From SZUA-451 sp034721895 (GTDB lineage Bacteria; Campylobacterota; Campylobacteria; Campylobacterales; Sulfurovaceae), in contig JAYEND010000059.1 of the NCBI GenBank assembly GCA_034721895.1, forward strand, positions 1 through 21,924: DNA of 21,924 nt. Direction: 5' to 3'. This document shows positions 1 to 7,472 of this stretch, one piece after another. Made by a program: the position numbers and the translations under genes. The stretch's first letter is position 1; each line of letters starts with the position of its first letter. A model generated the notes under the pieces. That model saw only the letters and a list, made by a program, of their open reading frames with translations. It was not told the DNA's origin and ran no database searches.

Positions 1-158
1 TAGAAACGCCACCCAATTTCAAAGGTGACTCACAAGGTGGAAAAAAACCGGCCACACTTGATAGTGGGGCTGTGGTTCAGGTACCGTTCCATATTCTTGA
101 GGGAGAGATGATCAGGGTAGATACAGTAGAGGGGAAATATCTCGAAAAGGCGAAGTAG
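1..158 (+). CDS. efp: Elongation factor P, C-terminal fragment (5' end outside window)
   Basis: The open frame from base 3 to the TAG at 156-158 encodes the last 51 residues of a protein whose tail matches the third (OB-fold) domain of EF-P: a GDSQGGKKPATLDSGAVVQV stretch, then an EGE-IRVDT-EGKYLEKAK ending. EF-P binds ribosomes stalled at polyproline and promotes peptide-bond formation in the cytoplasm. The modified lysine loop lies in domain I, outside the window, so the modification type cannot be judged. The gene converges with the minus-strand adaptor gene, with 35 bp between their stop codons. Identification is firm because this C-terminal signature is highly conserved; only the fragment can be assessed. 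Confidence 0.93.
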   Translation, partial: ETPPNFKGDSQGGKKPATLDSGAVVQVPFHILEGEMIRVDTVEGKYLEKAK

Positions 159-165
159 TCGCCTT
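147..165 (+). terminator. Possible efp terminator hairpin containing the stop codon
   Basis: AAGGCGA and TCGCCTT form a perfect 7-bp stem around the loop AGTAG, which includes the efp TAG. It is followed by a broken pyrimidine run (ATCTCTT) rather than a clean T-tract, so termination strength is uncertain. Confidence 0.4.
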
Positions 166-193
166 ATCTCTTATAATAAATGGACTCCCGGGA

Positions 194-1000
194 TTAATCA
201 TAGGGTTTGCGGATAATCACCTTTGCATACATTCCCGGGAAGACATTCTGTCCATGCCTGTCAAAGGTGACACGGATCTTTATCTTGTGGGTCATGGGAT
301 TGGCATCCGGAATGACCGCTTTTATCCTGCCGTTTGTATGGTACTCAAGAGAAGGAATAACCACTTTGACTTTATCACCTTTGTGAATATGCTTCATAAT
401 GCCTTCGGAGATAGAGACATCGATCTCCAGATCTTCAGTATCAACCATCATGATCGTCAGCATTCCCGGCATGACCATATCGCCGACTTTGATATTTTTT
501 TGTACGATGACACCGTCAGACGGTGCTTTCATCTTTAGATAATTAAAGACAGTGGCAAGTTGTTTTGCCTTGATCGACATCTGTTCGACCATGACCTGGG
601 CACTTTCCAGCATGGCTTCAGCATTTTCTGCCATAGTTGCCAGATCGTCCAGATCGGTCATAGGCATCATACTTCTCTTTTGTTCAAGTTTGTCTTTTCG
701 GCTTTGGAGAATCTCCAGACGTTTTCTCCAAAACTCTACAACTATTTTTGATTGTTCGAGTGCCAAATCTGCCTGAGATTTCATGATGTCAAATTCTGCT
801 GATTCCATTTCATATAGATCATCTTCACGCTTGACATGATCTCCCAGTTCAACAAAAACTTTTTTGATATAGCCCATATAGCGGCTTCCTATCATCTTCT
901 GTCCATTGGAGATCACTGTCCCTGTCAGTGTGATCTGATTCGCATTTACTTGCTGAACAGAGAACAGCAAAACAGCGATAAATAGTAATTTCCTCAACAA
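194..1000 (-). CDS. Periplasmic adaptor (HlyD/RND membrane-fusion) protein, orphan
   Basis: 268 residues with a signal peptide (hydrophobic residues 5-16, likely cleavage after VNA at about residue 20). The family layout is visible: a first half of the lipoyl/barrel-sandwich domain (about 36-65, GYIKKVFVELGDHVKREDDL), a helical hairpin (about 65-150), the second lipoyl half (about 155-180, MKAPSDGVIVQKNIKVGD), then a beta-barrel to the end. Adaptors of this family bridge an inner-membrane pump and an outer-membrane channel. It is shorter than the usual 350-400 residues. Translation starts at a TTG; AAGGA lies just upstream, and a second TTG three bases in is better spaced from it. It lies 37 bp downstream of a cytochrome gene, probably co-transcribed. 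No pump or TolC gene is in view, so its partner is unknown. Confidence 0.78.
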   Translation of the reverse strand: MLRKLLFIAVLLFSVQQVNANQITLTGTVISNGQKMIGSRYMGYIKKVFVELGDHVKREDDLYEMESAEFDIMKSQADLALEQSKIVVEFWRKRLEILQSRKDKLEQKRSMMPMTDLDDLATMAENAEAMLESAQVMVEQMSIKAKQLATVFNYLKMKAPSDGVIVQKNIKVGDMVMPGMLTIMMVDTEDLEIDVSISEGIMKHIHKGDKVKVVIPSLEYHTNGRIKAVIPDANPMTHKIKIRVTFDRHGQNVFPGMYAKVIIRKPYD

Positions 1001-1037
1001 ATCATCCTTCTAAATACTAATTATGATTCCAATCATA

Positions 1038-1448
1038 CTACCATTTTCTTAATTGAGTGTGGCAATTCATACATGCTTTGGTAATTTTTGTATATGCCTG
1101 CAGTGCCTGGACGGCATCTCCATCTCTGAAACGCTCGATAATATCTTTGGCTTTTCGATTGATCTTCTTTTGGATCTTGTTTGTCATCTGGACCTTGTTG
1201 TTTGTGTACCGTGTCATGACATCCTTCTCTTCGACTTCACTGAGCGGCGGTTCAATTTTGACAATGGTGTCGGAAAGTTTGGCAGTGCCCACCTGGATCA
1301 TGTCAAAGTTATTATAGAAAAAACCATTCTGGATATCCTGCATTGCGGAAGCCATGGTTTGCATATCTACGATTCTATCCTGTTTGGTGTAGGGTCCTGC
1401 GACTAAGAGTGTTCCTAATAAGGCAAAGCCGATCACTGTTTTTTTCAT
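1038..1448 (-). CDS. Small exported monohaem cytochrome, c556/c'-like
   Basis: 136 residues with a signal peptide (MKKTVIGFALLGTLLVAG). The single haem-attachment motif CMNCH (C126, C129, H130) sits at the extreme C-terminus, followed by TQLRKW. A C-terminal CxxCH after about 100 helical residues is the architecture of the cytochrome c'/c556 four-helix bundles. Met36, in the first predicted helix, is also present at position 36 of the paralogue at 5024-5428 and is a candidate distal ligand, which would make this a Met/His c556-type electron carrier rather than a gas-binding c'. A GAGGAG ribosome site lies 7 bases before the ATG. It is first in a minus-strand pair with the adaptor gene and divergent from the repeat protein. 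Redox partners are unknown. Confidence 0.8.
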   Translation of the reverse strand: MKKTVIGFALLGTLLVAGPYTKQDRIVDMQTMASAMQDIQNGFFYNNFDMIQVGTAKLSDTIVKIEPPLSEVEEKDVMTRYTNNKVQMTNKIQKKINRKAKDIIERFRDGDAVQALQAYTKITKACMNCHTQLRKW

Positions 1449-1644
1449 TGCTAACTCCTCGTGTATTAATATTGATGTAACAAATTGTACCAGATAAAAA
1501 TAAATATATCAAAATATTTGAACATATTAATTGATATCTATAATTGTTTTTTATTCTTTAAGTTTTGATTTAGATAAAAATTGCTATAGTTTTCTATGCA
1601 AATACTGCAGAAATAATTATTATACCAATCATGGAGGATTGAAA
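1449..1644. promoter_or_regulatory. AT-rich divergent promoter region
   Basis: This 196-bp spacer separates two divergent genes for exported proteins. On the minus strand TACAAT (1489-1484) is a plausible -10 box for the cytochrome gene. On the plus strand TATAGT (1585-1590) is a plausible -10 box for the repeat-protein gene, about 55 bases before its ATG. No clear -35 box is visible on either strand. A short inverted repeat, TCAAA-ATA-TTTGA, lies near 1508-1520. No gene is seen here. Confidence 0.4.
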
Positions 1645-2721
1645 ATGAAAAGAATTGTATTAGCCAGCGCGATCGCTATAGCAAGTATTACAACGGTACA
1701 GGCAGATTTTAGTTTTGGAGATATGTTCAAGGACATGAAAGATGCTGCAACATCTATGAGTCATGATGCCCGTGATAGTGTTACGGCAATGAAAGATGGT
1801 GCTGTCGAAACAAGTAAAAGTGCAGAAAGAACTGTAACTAATGTAAGTAAAGATGCAAAAGATTCAGCAGTAAAAGTTTCTGACGACTTGAAAACAAGTG
1901 AAATTGCGACAGTTAACAGCTCTGAGCGTTCTGTAACAAATATCAGTAAAGATGCCAGAGACAGCACAATTGAAATTGCAGAAGATACCAAAGACTCTAT
2001 CACTAACACGACAAGAGACATGAAAGACAGTTCGACAATGGCAACCAAAGACTTCAAGGATAGTGCCATAGCGGTATCACATGATATCAATGACGCCACC
2101 AAAACAGTTTCAAATGACTCAAGAGATTCCGTACAAACAGTCTCCAATGATTCAAGAGATTCAGTAAAAACAGTCTCTAACGACTCAAGAGACTCCGTAC
2201 AAACAGTTTCAAATGACTCAAGAGATTCCGTACAAACAGTCTCCAATGATTCAAGAGATTCAGTAAAGACAGTCTCCAATGATTCAAGAGATTCAGTGAA
2301 AACAGTCTCCAATGATATGGATGATGCTACCAAAACTATCTCTAATGATTCAAGAGACTCTGTCAAAACAATATCCAATGACTCAAGAGATTCAGTGAAA
2401 ACAGTCTCCAATGATATGGATGATGCTACCAAGACTATCTCTAATGATACAAGTGACTCGATCAAAACGATTTCAAATGATACTGCAGACTCAGTCAAAA
2501 CAGTCTCCAATGATCTTGATGAGTCCACAAGAACGATCTCCGACAATGTCAATGACTCAACTAAAACAGTTTCAAATGACTCAAGAGATTCAGTCAAAAC
2601 GGTTTCAAATGATACTGCAGACTCAGTCAAAACAGTTTCAAATGACCTTGATGATGCTACAAAAAAAGTATCAGATGATGTGAAAACCAGTACAGTAGAT
2701 GCAAAAGCAGATACACACTAA
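1645..2721 (+). CDS. Secreted hendecad-repeat (LEA-like) protein of unknown function
   Basis: 358 residues. The ATG at 1645 is chosen because GGAGG sits 7-8 bases upstream and a clear signal peptide follows (hydrophobic residues 4-15, cleavage after VQA at residue 20); the open frame extends further upstream without a ribosome site. The mature protein is nearly all 11-residue units of the type VSNDSRDSVKT. About 23 consecutive units run from residue about 100 to 352, and 19 from residue 144 keep strict register. Small hydrophobic residues at fixed places with D/K/R/S/T elsewhere predict a long amphipathic helix or hendecad coiled coil, as in LEA and apolipoprotein-like proteins. There is no Cys, no catalytic motif and no anchor after the signal. 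A structural, surface-coating or stress-protective role is only a guess. Confidence 0.8.
   Translation: MKRIVLASAIAIASITTVQADFSFGDMFKDMKDAATSMSHDARDSVTAMKDGAVETSKSAERTVTNVSKDAKDSAVKVSDDLKTSEIATVNSSERSVTNISKDARDSTIEIAEDTKDSITNTTRDMKDSSTMATKDFKDSAIAVSHDINDATKTVSNDSRDSVQTVSNDSRDSVKTVSNDSRDSVQTVSNDSRDSVQTVSNDSRDSVKTVSNDSRDSVKTVSNDMDDATKTISNDSRDSVKTISNDSRDSVKTVSNDMDDATKTISNDTSDSIKTISNDTADSVKTVSNDLDESTRTISDNVNDSTKTVSNDSRDSVKTVSNDTADSVKTVSNDLDDATKKVSDDVKTSTVDAKADTH
2074..2700 (+). repeat. Nineteen tandem 33-bp coding repeats with 99-bp higher-order copies
   Basis: From VSHDINDATKT to VSDDVKTSTVD the gene consists of 19 in-register 33-bp units. Some blocks recur almost exactly 99 bp (three units) apart: the stretch starting at 2104 is repeated at 2203, and the stretch starting at 2291 is repeated at 2390, each nearly identical for about 60 bp. 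This points to recent duplication of three-unit blocks by unequal crossover or slippage. There are no spacers, so it is not a CRISPR array. Confidence 0.92.
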
Positions 2722-2736
2722 GCCCAATGAACCATC

Positions 2737-2767
2737 TGTGTGAAACGGCTTTTAGGTCGTTCACACA
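2737..2767 (+). terminator. Hairpin after the repeat-protein gene, probable terminator
   Basis: TGTGTGAA (2737-2744) pairs perfectly with TTCACACA (2760-2767). A further CG/CG step follows across a one-base bulge. CTTTTAC comes straight after, a weak T-run. It starts 15 bases after the repeat-protein stop codon, so termination of that transcript is the likeliest role. Confidence 0.5.
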
Positions 2768-2818
2768 CTTTTACTATTTCCATTTTATCTGAAATTGATA
2801 GTATGGAAATAGTAAAAG
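2768..2818 (+). repeat. Perfect 16-bp inverted repeat upstream of the DUF302 operon
   Basis: CTTTTACTATTTCCAT (2768-2783) and ATGGAAATAGTAAAAG (2803-2818) are exact reverse complements around a 19-base spacer that itself contains TATC/GATA. It abuts the preceding hairpin with no gap and lies about 75 bases before the next ATG. No T-tract follows, so an operator, attenuator or mRNA-stabilising stem is as likely as a terminator. Confidence 0.6.
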
Positions 2819-2891
2819 CGTATTTGACTCCCAGTCAAAATTTAGTATGGACATTCAACTCCATTTTATTCCACTTCAAAGGAGAACATAA

Positions 2892-4985
2892 ATGCAATAC
2901 AAAATCAAACCACTCATATCCATCGTAGGAATCGCTGTTTCATTATTGATCGGCACAACACAACTTGTTTGGGCAGAAGAAAACCAGGATCTGGCACTAA
3001 TGGTGACAGTCAAAGGTGATGCAGAGGAGAAATACAATAACTTTGTTGAAGAGAAGATCAAAAGTATTGGATATGTTCTGACAGATCCACATAAGAGAGT
3101 CAACGATGGGTATAAAAAGAAGTATGGAAGCACCAGACTGGATGTACTGAGTTTTATGTCTGTTGCCAACAAAGAGGCAATAAGCCCACTTCTTGAGATC
3201 GATCCGCGGTTGGCAGGTTTCAATCCTTTTAATATGCTCATCTATAAAAAACTGGGTGAAGAGAATACTCATATAGGTCATCTTACTCCGACGGCTATTC
3301 TTGATATGATCGGTATTACGGATGAAAAGGTCAGAACGGAATATATCAAAATGATCGAACCGCTTGACAAGATGATGAAAGAGGAGTTTGGTTCGGATAC
3401 CTCCATGATCAAGATCAAAAAGATGGTGCAAAAGAATAGGATGATGGAATTTGAAGTTCCATTCGAGCGACCGGAAGATCTGGATGATTTTATCGATGAT
3501 TTTCAGGAAAAGTTTGAAGAACTCTTTGAAGAGAAGAAGTATATTATCGCCGGATTCTTTAACTATAAAGAGAGTTTCGACGGTGTTGACAGAATGCCAT
3601 CTTATGATGCTTTCTGGGTTTATTCACTTTGTCATTTCAAATTCTCTTATACTATTTTTGACAGTGAAAGCGGCAGGCCTGATGCAGGGCTCTTCGCACC
3701 CTGTTCCATGTATATGTACATCAAGAAAGACAGCAATGTCCTTGTTGTAGGAATGCCAAAACTTGCTAACTGGGCTGAGACATTGGGGATAGAGGATAAG
3801 ACAAAAGTAGAGCTTGTACAAAAGCTTGACGCAGAGATCCCGGAGATCATGGTTAGCCTGGGGGCCAAAGAGATGGGGGATGTCAGTCCGATGAAAGTGG
3901 CTTCGGCTCCCCTGAAGAAAACAACCGAAGTTGCTGAAGTTGTCGAAGTAGTTGAGGTCAAAGAGAAGGCAGAGGTTTCTACACCGCAGAAGAAAGCCGA
4001 GCAGAAAATCGAAGATAACAATAGTGTCGTCATTGATATGCCCGAAGTTCCCAAGCCTGTAGAAGCACTTAAGGTCATAACTGTAGGTGGAAATGCTCCG
4101 GTCAAACAGAATGAAAGCCTGTATAAACCCAGAGCAATCGCTCTGAAAGTCAGTACACCGCCCAAGGCGGTAGCTGCAGTAGAAGCAGAAGAAGATAGCG
4201 GTGATACAAAAGCCGGAGAAGTTAAAAGCAGTCGTGTCAGCGCCCATTTGAGAGGGGGGTTTCAAAGTGTTGACAGTGTCAAGAAGGCATTGGGTGATGC
4301 CGGATTCACCATACTTTCTGCTTCGACGATCGACAAAAAAGGCCAGATGACATCGATAGTTTTTGCAGATGAGACACAGCCAAAAATAGCTGATAAGAAC
4401 AACAGGGGATTTGCCGCATCACTGAGAGTGCTTGTTGATGAAAAAAGCGAGCAGATATCAGTAACCAACCCTCTCTATATTATGAGAGCATTCATGCAGG
4501 ATGAATATGATGAAAAGGCAGCAATGCCAATACTTGAAAAGATCAGGCAGGCATTTCCTGATTTGAAGAATTCCGAAGACATGCTGAAATATCATCTTCT
4601 TCCAAAATATCACTTTATGGTTGGTATGCCCTATTACGAAGATATGGTAACCGTTGGGAAGGGAGAGAATACTCAGGCACTTCTGGAGAAGGCAAAGGCC
4701 AAAAATGGCGGTAAAAATATTGTTTTCATACAACCACTTTCCAAAAACCGTACATTGATCGGAGTGAAACTGGGAAAAAGAACTTCCAAGTTTGTCAAGA
4801 AGATCGGCGTGAAGAATGGTGCACTATTGCCGTATCCCATACTGATAGAAGATGGCGAAGCCAAGATTCTGGACCCGAAATATTATATTGCGATCATGTA
4901 TCCTATGTTGAAAATGTCTGAGTTTATGACTATTTCCACTGTTCCTGGTGCGATTCAGCAAGATTGTGAAAATCTGTTCAGATAG
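2892..4985 (+). CDS. Large exported DUF302-like protein (copy A)
   Basis: 697 residues. A signal peptide covers about 1-28 (hydrophobic 10-24, cleavage near VWA). Residues about 45-145 resemble DUF302: a helix, then VLSFMSV, DPRLAGFNPFNMLIYKK and IGHLTPTAILDMI. A middle region (about 180-325) has Cys247 and Cys271 in YSLCHF and FAPCSMYMY contexts, both conserved in copy B. Residues about 329-450 are a charged low-complexity linker rich in E, V, K and P. The C-terminal part (about 455-697) looks like a second related domain ending in MSEFMTISTVPGAI. DUF302 is a family of unknown biochemical function; the periplasmic location is inferred from the signal. AGGAG precedes the ATG. It is first in a three-gene unit with a cytochrome and copy B. 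The N-terminal family call is moderately sure; the second-domain call is weaker. Confidence 0.72.
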   Translation: MQYKIKPLISIVGIAVSLLIGTTQLVWAEENQDLALMVTVKGDAEEKYNNFVEEKIKSIGYVLTDPHKRVNDGYKKKYGSTRLDVLSFMSVANKEAISPLLEIDPRLAGFNPFNMLIYKKLGEENTHIGHLTPTAILDMIGITDEKVRTEYIKMIEPLDKMMKEEFGSDTSMIKIKKMVQKNRMMEFEVPFERPEDLDDFIDDFQEKFEELFEEKKYIIAGFFNYKESFDGVDRMPSYDAFWVYSLCHFKFSYTIFDSESGRPDAGLFAPCSMYMYIKKDSNVLVVGMPKLANWAETLGIEDKTKVELVQKLDAEIPEIMVSLGAKEMGDVSPMKVASAPLKKTTEVAEVVEVVEVKEKAEVSTPQKKAEQKIEDNNSVVIDMPEVPKPVEALKVITVGGNAPVKQNESLYKPRAIALKVSTPPKAVAAVEAEEDSGDTKAGEVKSSRVSAHLRGGFQSVDSVKKALGDAGFTILSASTIDKKGQMTSIVFADETQPKIADKNNRGFAASLRVLVDEKSEQISVTNPLYIMRAFMQDEYDEKAAMPILEKIRQAFPDLKNSEDMLKYHLLPKYHFMVGMPYYEDMVTVGKGENTQALLEKAKAKNGGKNIVFIQPLSKNRTLIGVKLGKRTSKFVKKIGVKNGALLPYPILIEDGEAKILDPKYYIAIMYPMLKMSEFMTISTVPGAIQQDCENLFR

Positions 4986-5023
4986 TGTATGCTATCTATA
5001 TTATTACAAATGAAGGAAAGAAA

Positions 5024-5428
5024 ATGAAAAAAAGTTTACTGGTATTGGCGTTGACAAGCGGAGTGCTTTTTGCACAAAACCCTGAACCTGTTGATATGAA
5101 AAAGAATATGCAAGAGTTGGAAGTGGCTATGGCCGTTATCCAAAGAGGATTTCTCTACGATGATTCCACTTTGGTAAAAGGCGGTATCCTGAATCTGCAG
5201 GAGAGAATCCAACATGTCGAGCCGCCCAGCAAAGAAGATGAAGAATTGTTGGGGAAAGGTAATACCTATAGCTATAAATACGCTAAAAAGCAGTCCCAAA
5301 AGATCATGGTACTCTCTCAGGAAATATTGACACACTACGAGATGGGTGAGAATTATACTGCGATGAGTCGATATAAAGATACACTCAAGCAATGTTTGGC
5401 GTGTCACAAAAAAATCAGAAAGTGGTAA
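5024..5428 (+). CDS. Small exported monohaem cytochrome, c556/c'-like (paralogue)
   Basis: 134 residues from the ATG at 5024, preceded by GAAGGAAAG; a longer open frame begins at 4985 but has no ribosome site and would bury the signal peptide (MKKSLLVLALTSGVLFA). The haem motif CLACH (C124, C127, H128) is at the C-terminus, followed by KKIRKW. It shares with the 1038-1448 protein the IQ-GF-Y motif, the conserved Met36, the EPP turn and the RKW tail, so the two are clearly paralogues. It lies 38 bp after DUF302 copy A and 23 bp before copy B, so the three are very likely one transcript. It may pass electrons to or from the flanking DUF302 proteins; that is inference from context only. Confidence 0.82.
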   Translation: MKKSLLVLALTSGVLFAQNPEPVDMKKNMQELEVAMAVIQRGFLYDDSTLVKGGILNLQERIQHVEPPSKEDEELLGKGNTYSYKYAKKQSQKIMVLSQEILTHYEMGENYTAMSRYKDTLKQCLACHKKIRKW

Positions 5429-5451
5429 GCATCAATTCATAAGGAGAAAGC

Positions 5452-7341
5452 ATGTTGAAGAAAATCATTGCAGCATCACTGCTAAGTGTATCGCTTAGCA
5501 GTTTTCTTGCTGCGGAAGCACCAGTTGAAGCCGTAGTTGCCGGTAGCACTACCAAGCATACCATGATCATGTACCAAACAGATCAGAATGTGGAAGACAG
5601 ATTCCATGAGATGGTAGAAAAAAAGATCAATGAGATAGGATATGTCGGAGTAGACCCTCATAAAAGAATCAATGATGCCTATGAGAAGAAATATGGCTCG
5701 ACAACTCTGGATCTTCTTAGTTTTATGACAGTGGTTAATCCTGATGTCGTCAAACCTCTTCTTAATATTGATCCAAGACTGGCTGGATTTAACCCTTTTG
5801 ATCTGTTGATATATAAGGCAAAGGGGGATAAAGCGACTACAGTGGCACACCTGATGCCGGAAGCTATCCTTGATATGCTGGATATTAAGGATCAGGCGAT
5901 TCGTGAACCCTACATCAAATCTTTTGGACCGCTTGATGCAATGCTCGCCGAAGAGATAGGCGGAAAAACGAAGTATCTTGATTATTCAAAAATGGTTGAT
6001 GACCGCATGATGAATTTTGAACTTGATTTTAAAAGAACGGAAGATCTGGATGATTTTATCGATGATTTCCAGGAGAGATTTGAAGAGGCATTTGAGGCCA
6101 AAAAATATATCATCGCAGGGTTCTATAATTTCAAAGAGAGTTTTGACGGTAAAGATCCCTTAACAAAGTTTGATGCATTTTGGACCTATTCTCTCTGCCA
6201 TTTTACTTTCTCTTATAATATTTTTGATAATGAAGGTGCAAGACCGGAAGGCGGAGTGTTTGCCCCATGTACTATGTATATGTATATCGAAAAGGATTCT
6301 AATAAACTTGTCGTAGGTATGCCAAGATTGGCTAACTGGGCAGCAATGGTGGGTATCACTGATAAAAAGCGTACAGACTTTATCGTCAAACTGGATAAAG
6401 AGATCCCTGAGATCATGATGTCACTTGGGGCTAAAGAAGTTGAGAGTACATCATTCCCATCACAGGCAGTAGCTCCTGCGACGGCAACCACAGCAGCAAC
6501 AGCTGCCACTGGTCAGAAACAAGCAAAAGCCGCCGTTGCCCAGGGTGTGACCGCGCGAAAAGTAGCCGCTCTTTCCAAGGCAGGTTATGAAAAAGAGGAT
6601 AAGATAAGTACCTACATGAACGGACCATTGGCTTCTGTAGAGCAGGTCTCTGCTGATTTGAAAGCCAATGGTTTTGAAGTGCTTGCCGCCCAGGCGGTAG
6701 ATAAAAAAGGGGACTTGACCACAGTTGTCTTTACCTGTCCCGGACTCAAAAAGATGGCGAATAAAAAAGAGAGAGGGTTCATAGGCGTGCTTCGTGTTTT
6801 GGTTGATAAAAGTAACAATCAGATCACTATCACCAATCCGCTCTATTTCGGTAAGGCTTATATGCAGAAGGATTTTGATAAAGTAACTGCAACAAAGATC
6901 CTGGACAAACTCAATGGCACTTTTGAAGGATTGAAAGATTCAACTGATTCTTTGGAAGAGGACGCATTGGCTCACTTTCACTTTATGATGGGTATGCCAT
7001 ATTATGAAGAGATGGCCGTTGTCGCTAAGGGTACCAATGAAGAGCTCTTGGCAAAGGTCAGTGCTGGCGGCAATGCGATCTTTGAATTACAGTTGGAGAA
7101 TGGGTCCATACTGGTGGGTGTAAAACTGGGAAAAAGAACAGCAAAGTTTGCAACCAAGGTCGGTGCAGCCAATGCAGGCATCCTTCCCTATACTGTGCTG
7201 ATTGAAAATGGTGAAGCCAAAGCATTGGCACCCAAATTCAATATTGCACTCTACTATCCACTACTGACAATGTCAGAGTTCATGACGATCGCTACCGTCC
7301 CCGGAGCAATCATCAAAGATTTGGAAAACGCTTTTAAATAA
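5452..7341 (+). CDS. Large exported DUF302-like protein (copy B)
   Basis: 629 residues with a signal peptide (MLKKIIAASLLSVSLSSFLA, cleavage near AAEA). It is collinear with copy A: DPHKRIND-Y-KKYGST, DPRLAGFNPFDLLIYK, DLDDFIDDFQERFEE, YSLCHF and FAPCTMYMY (Cys249 and Cys273), ANWA, then a linker and a second domain ending MSEFMTIATVPGAI. The linker is much shorter than in copy A and is rich in Ala and Thr (about 335-370), so the two domain cores are under constraint while the linker is free. AAGGAG precedes the ATG. It is last in the operon, with a strong terminator 15 bases downstream. The function is not recognised; neither copy shows a haem motif or membrane anchor beyond the signal. Confidence 0.72.
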   Translation: MLKKIIAASLLSVSLSSFLAAEAPVEAVVAGSTTKHTMIMYQTDQNVEDRFHEMVEKKINEIGYVGVDPHKRINDAYEKKYGSTTLDLLSFMTVVNPDVVKPLLNIDPRLAGFNPFDLLIYKAKGDKATTVAHLMPEAILDMLDIKDQAIREPYIKSFGPLDAMLAEEIGGKTKYLDYSKMVDDRMMNFELDFKRTEDLDDFIDDFQERFEEAFEAKKYIIAGFYNFKESFDGKDPLTKFDAFWTYSLCHFTFSYNIFDNEGARPEGGVFAPCTMYMYIEKDSNKLVVGMPRLANWAAMVGITDKKRTDFIVKLDKEIPEIMMSLGAKEVESTSFPSQAVAPATATTAATAATGQKQAKAAVAQGVTARKVAALSKAGYEKEDKISTYMNGPLASVEQVSADLKANGFEVLAAQAVDKKGDLTTVVFTCPGLKKMANKKERGFIGVLRVLVDKSNNQITITNPLYFGKAYMQKDFDKVTATKILDKLNGTFEGLKDSTDSLEEDALAHFHFMMGMPYYEEMAVVAKGTNEELLAKVSAGGNAIFELQLENGSILVGVKLGKRTAKFATKVGAANAGILPYTVLIENGEAKALAPKFNIALYYPLLTMSEFMTIATVPGAIIKDLENAFK

Positions 7342-7355
7342 ACTGTTTCTACATC

Positions 7356-7380
7356 ATCCCCGTGCCCGACACGGGGATTT
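7356..7380 (+). terminator. Terminator of the DUF302-cytochrome operon
   Basis: ATCCCCGTG (7356-7364) pairs perfectly with CACGGGGAT (7370-7378) around a five-base loop, followed by TT. It is the most GC-rich hairpin in the intergenic DNA here. The T-tract is short. Confidence 0.65.
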
Positions 7381-7448
7381 ATCCGGATAAACAATTAATT
7401 CCCCTGCGCTTACTTTTTGTTTTCTCTATTATCCTTTCTTTTTTACGT

Positions 7449-7454
7449 TATAAT
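7449..7454 (+). promoter_or_regulatory. -10 box for the DJ-1-like gene
   Basis: A perfect TATAAT lies 24 bases before the ATG, downstream of the operon terminator. It would start a transcript near 7461 that still includes the AAAGGAA ribosome site. No convincing -35 box is seen. Confidence 0.55.
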
Positions 7455-7472
7455 GAAAAAAAAGGAATTATG

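Noticed and set aside
1531..1644. Upstream extension of the hendecad-repeat protein
   Set aside because: GGAGG and the signal peptide place the start at 1645; the extension is AT-rich promoter DNA.
1761..2630. A 289-codon minus-strand open frame opposite the repeat protein
   Set aside because: The 33-bp repeat is a multiple of three, so any stop-free unit stays open on the opposite strand. There is no ribosome site or signal, and the protein is only a mirror of the repeats.
2074..2700. CRISPR-like regular repeats
   Set aside because: The 33-bp units are directly contiguous with no unique spacers, lie in a coding frame, and no cas genes are present.
4985..5023. Upstream extension of the second cytochrome overlapping the DUF302 copy A stop
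   Set aside because: No ribosome site for it and it would place 13 residues before a clear signal peptide; GAAGGAAAG supports the start at 5024.
7362..7472. Longer DJ-1-like protein starting inside the operon terminator
   Set aside because: The extension runs through the terminator stem and the TATAAT box; family homology and the ribosome site support 7473.
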